From Myxococcales bacterium (GTDB lineage: Bacteria > Myxococcota_A > SURF-8), in assembly GCA_003598065.1 (NCBI GenBank), contig QZKR01000107.1, positions 1 through 40,068 of the forward strand: a stretch of 40,068 nucleotides of DNA, written 5' to 3'. The position numbers were made by a program, and so were the translations under genes. The first letter of the stretch is position 1. Every line of letters starts with the position of its first letter. The notes under the pieces were generated by a model that ran no database searches, was not told the DNA's origin, and saw only the letters and a list, made by a program, of their open reading frames with translations. Shown here piece by piece: positions 39,958 through 40,068 of the stretch.

Positions 39958-40068
39958 TGTGAACGGATTGGCCTCATTCCCCGGCTAAGGCAGAGGTTTT
40001 TCGGGTTGTCCAGAAAAGACCTTACGGGAGAGCGTAGAAACATGGCCTGAGGTTTGCTTGAGTTTTCA

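Overview
The window reads as a chromosomal segment of a GC-rich, Gram-negative, uncultured-type bacterium related to the old Deltaproteobacteria (Myxococcota, Bradymonadota or a neighbouring lineage). Reasons are the many N-terminally lipidated proteins with Asp-Gly-Asp (DGD) stalks, a MYXO-CTERM-like C-terminal tail on a subtilase, CGDDGCGG-type cysteine modules, a CsgG/TolB-N-like periplasmic family protein, and a TamB/BamA-type outer-membrane pair. The lineage is inferred from protein style; no rRNA or other marker gene is present. I see no tRNA, rRNA, CRISPR array, prophage or intact insertion sequence.

Layout. 1-66: one edge-truncated copy of a short palindromic repeat. 99-1415 (-): a polysaccharide-pyruvyl-transferase-like protein. 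1641-14332 (+): a surface-protein block, namely a DGD lipoprotein with immunoglobulin-like domains, a CsgG/TolB-N-like protein paired with a giant 28-repeat beta-propeller lipoprotein, and a lipase-like lipoprotein paired with a subtilase that carries a C-terminal anchor. 14397-22045: household and signalling genes (mscL, a MATE exporter, a CBS-pair protein, RidA, and a 1508-residue hybrid histidine kinase). 22046-25047: an AT-rich gap, a small twin-CX3C secreted protein, a lipoprotein with about 70 cysteines, and a nested palindromic element. 25048-30226: a surface amidohydrolase lipoprotein, a small periplasmic protein, a TPR protein and a MagIII-like DNA glycosylase. 30144-39902 (-): a zinc metalloprotease lipoprotein, a methyltransferase, TamB, a seven-POTRA BamA/TamA-family protein and a possible small membrane protein.

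How the genes fit together. Seven genes encode large secreted proteins tethered to a membrane: lipase, subtilase, M43-like metalloprotease, amidohydrolase, giant propeller, cysteine-rich protein and Ig-like protein. In all of them an acidic DGD-rich stalk lies between the lipid or membrane anchor and the folded domains. This holds for the six N-terminal lipoproteins and for the subtilase, whose anchor is at the C terminus. The TamB/TamA-like pair on the opposite strand belongs to envelope biogenesis, so much of the window concerns building and decorating the cell surface. This is a possible predatory or scavenging surface, but that is an inference.

Limits. All calls come from reading the translated sequence and motifs by eye. 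Promoters are consensus matches only. Domain boundaries are approximate.
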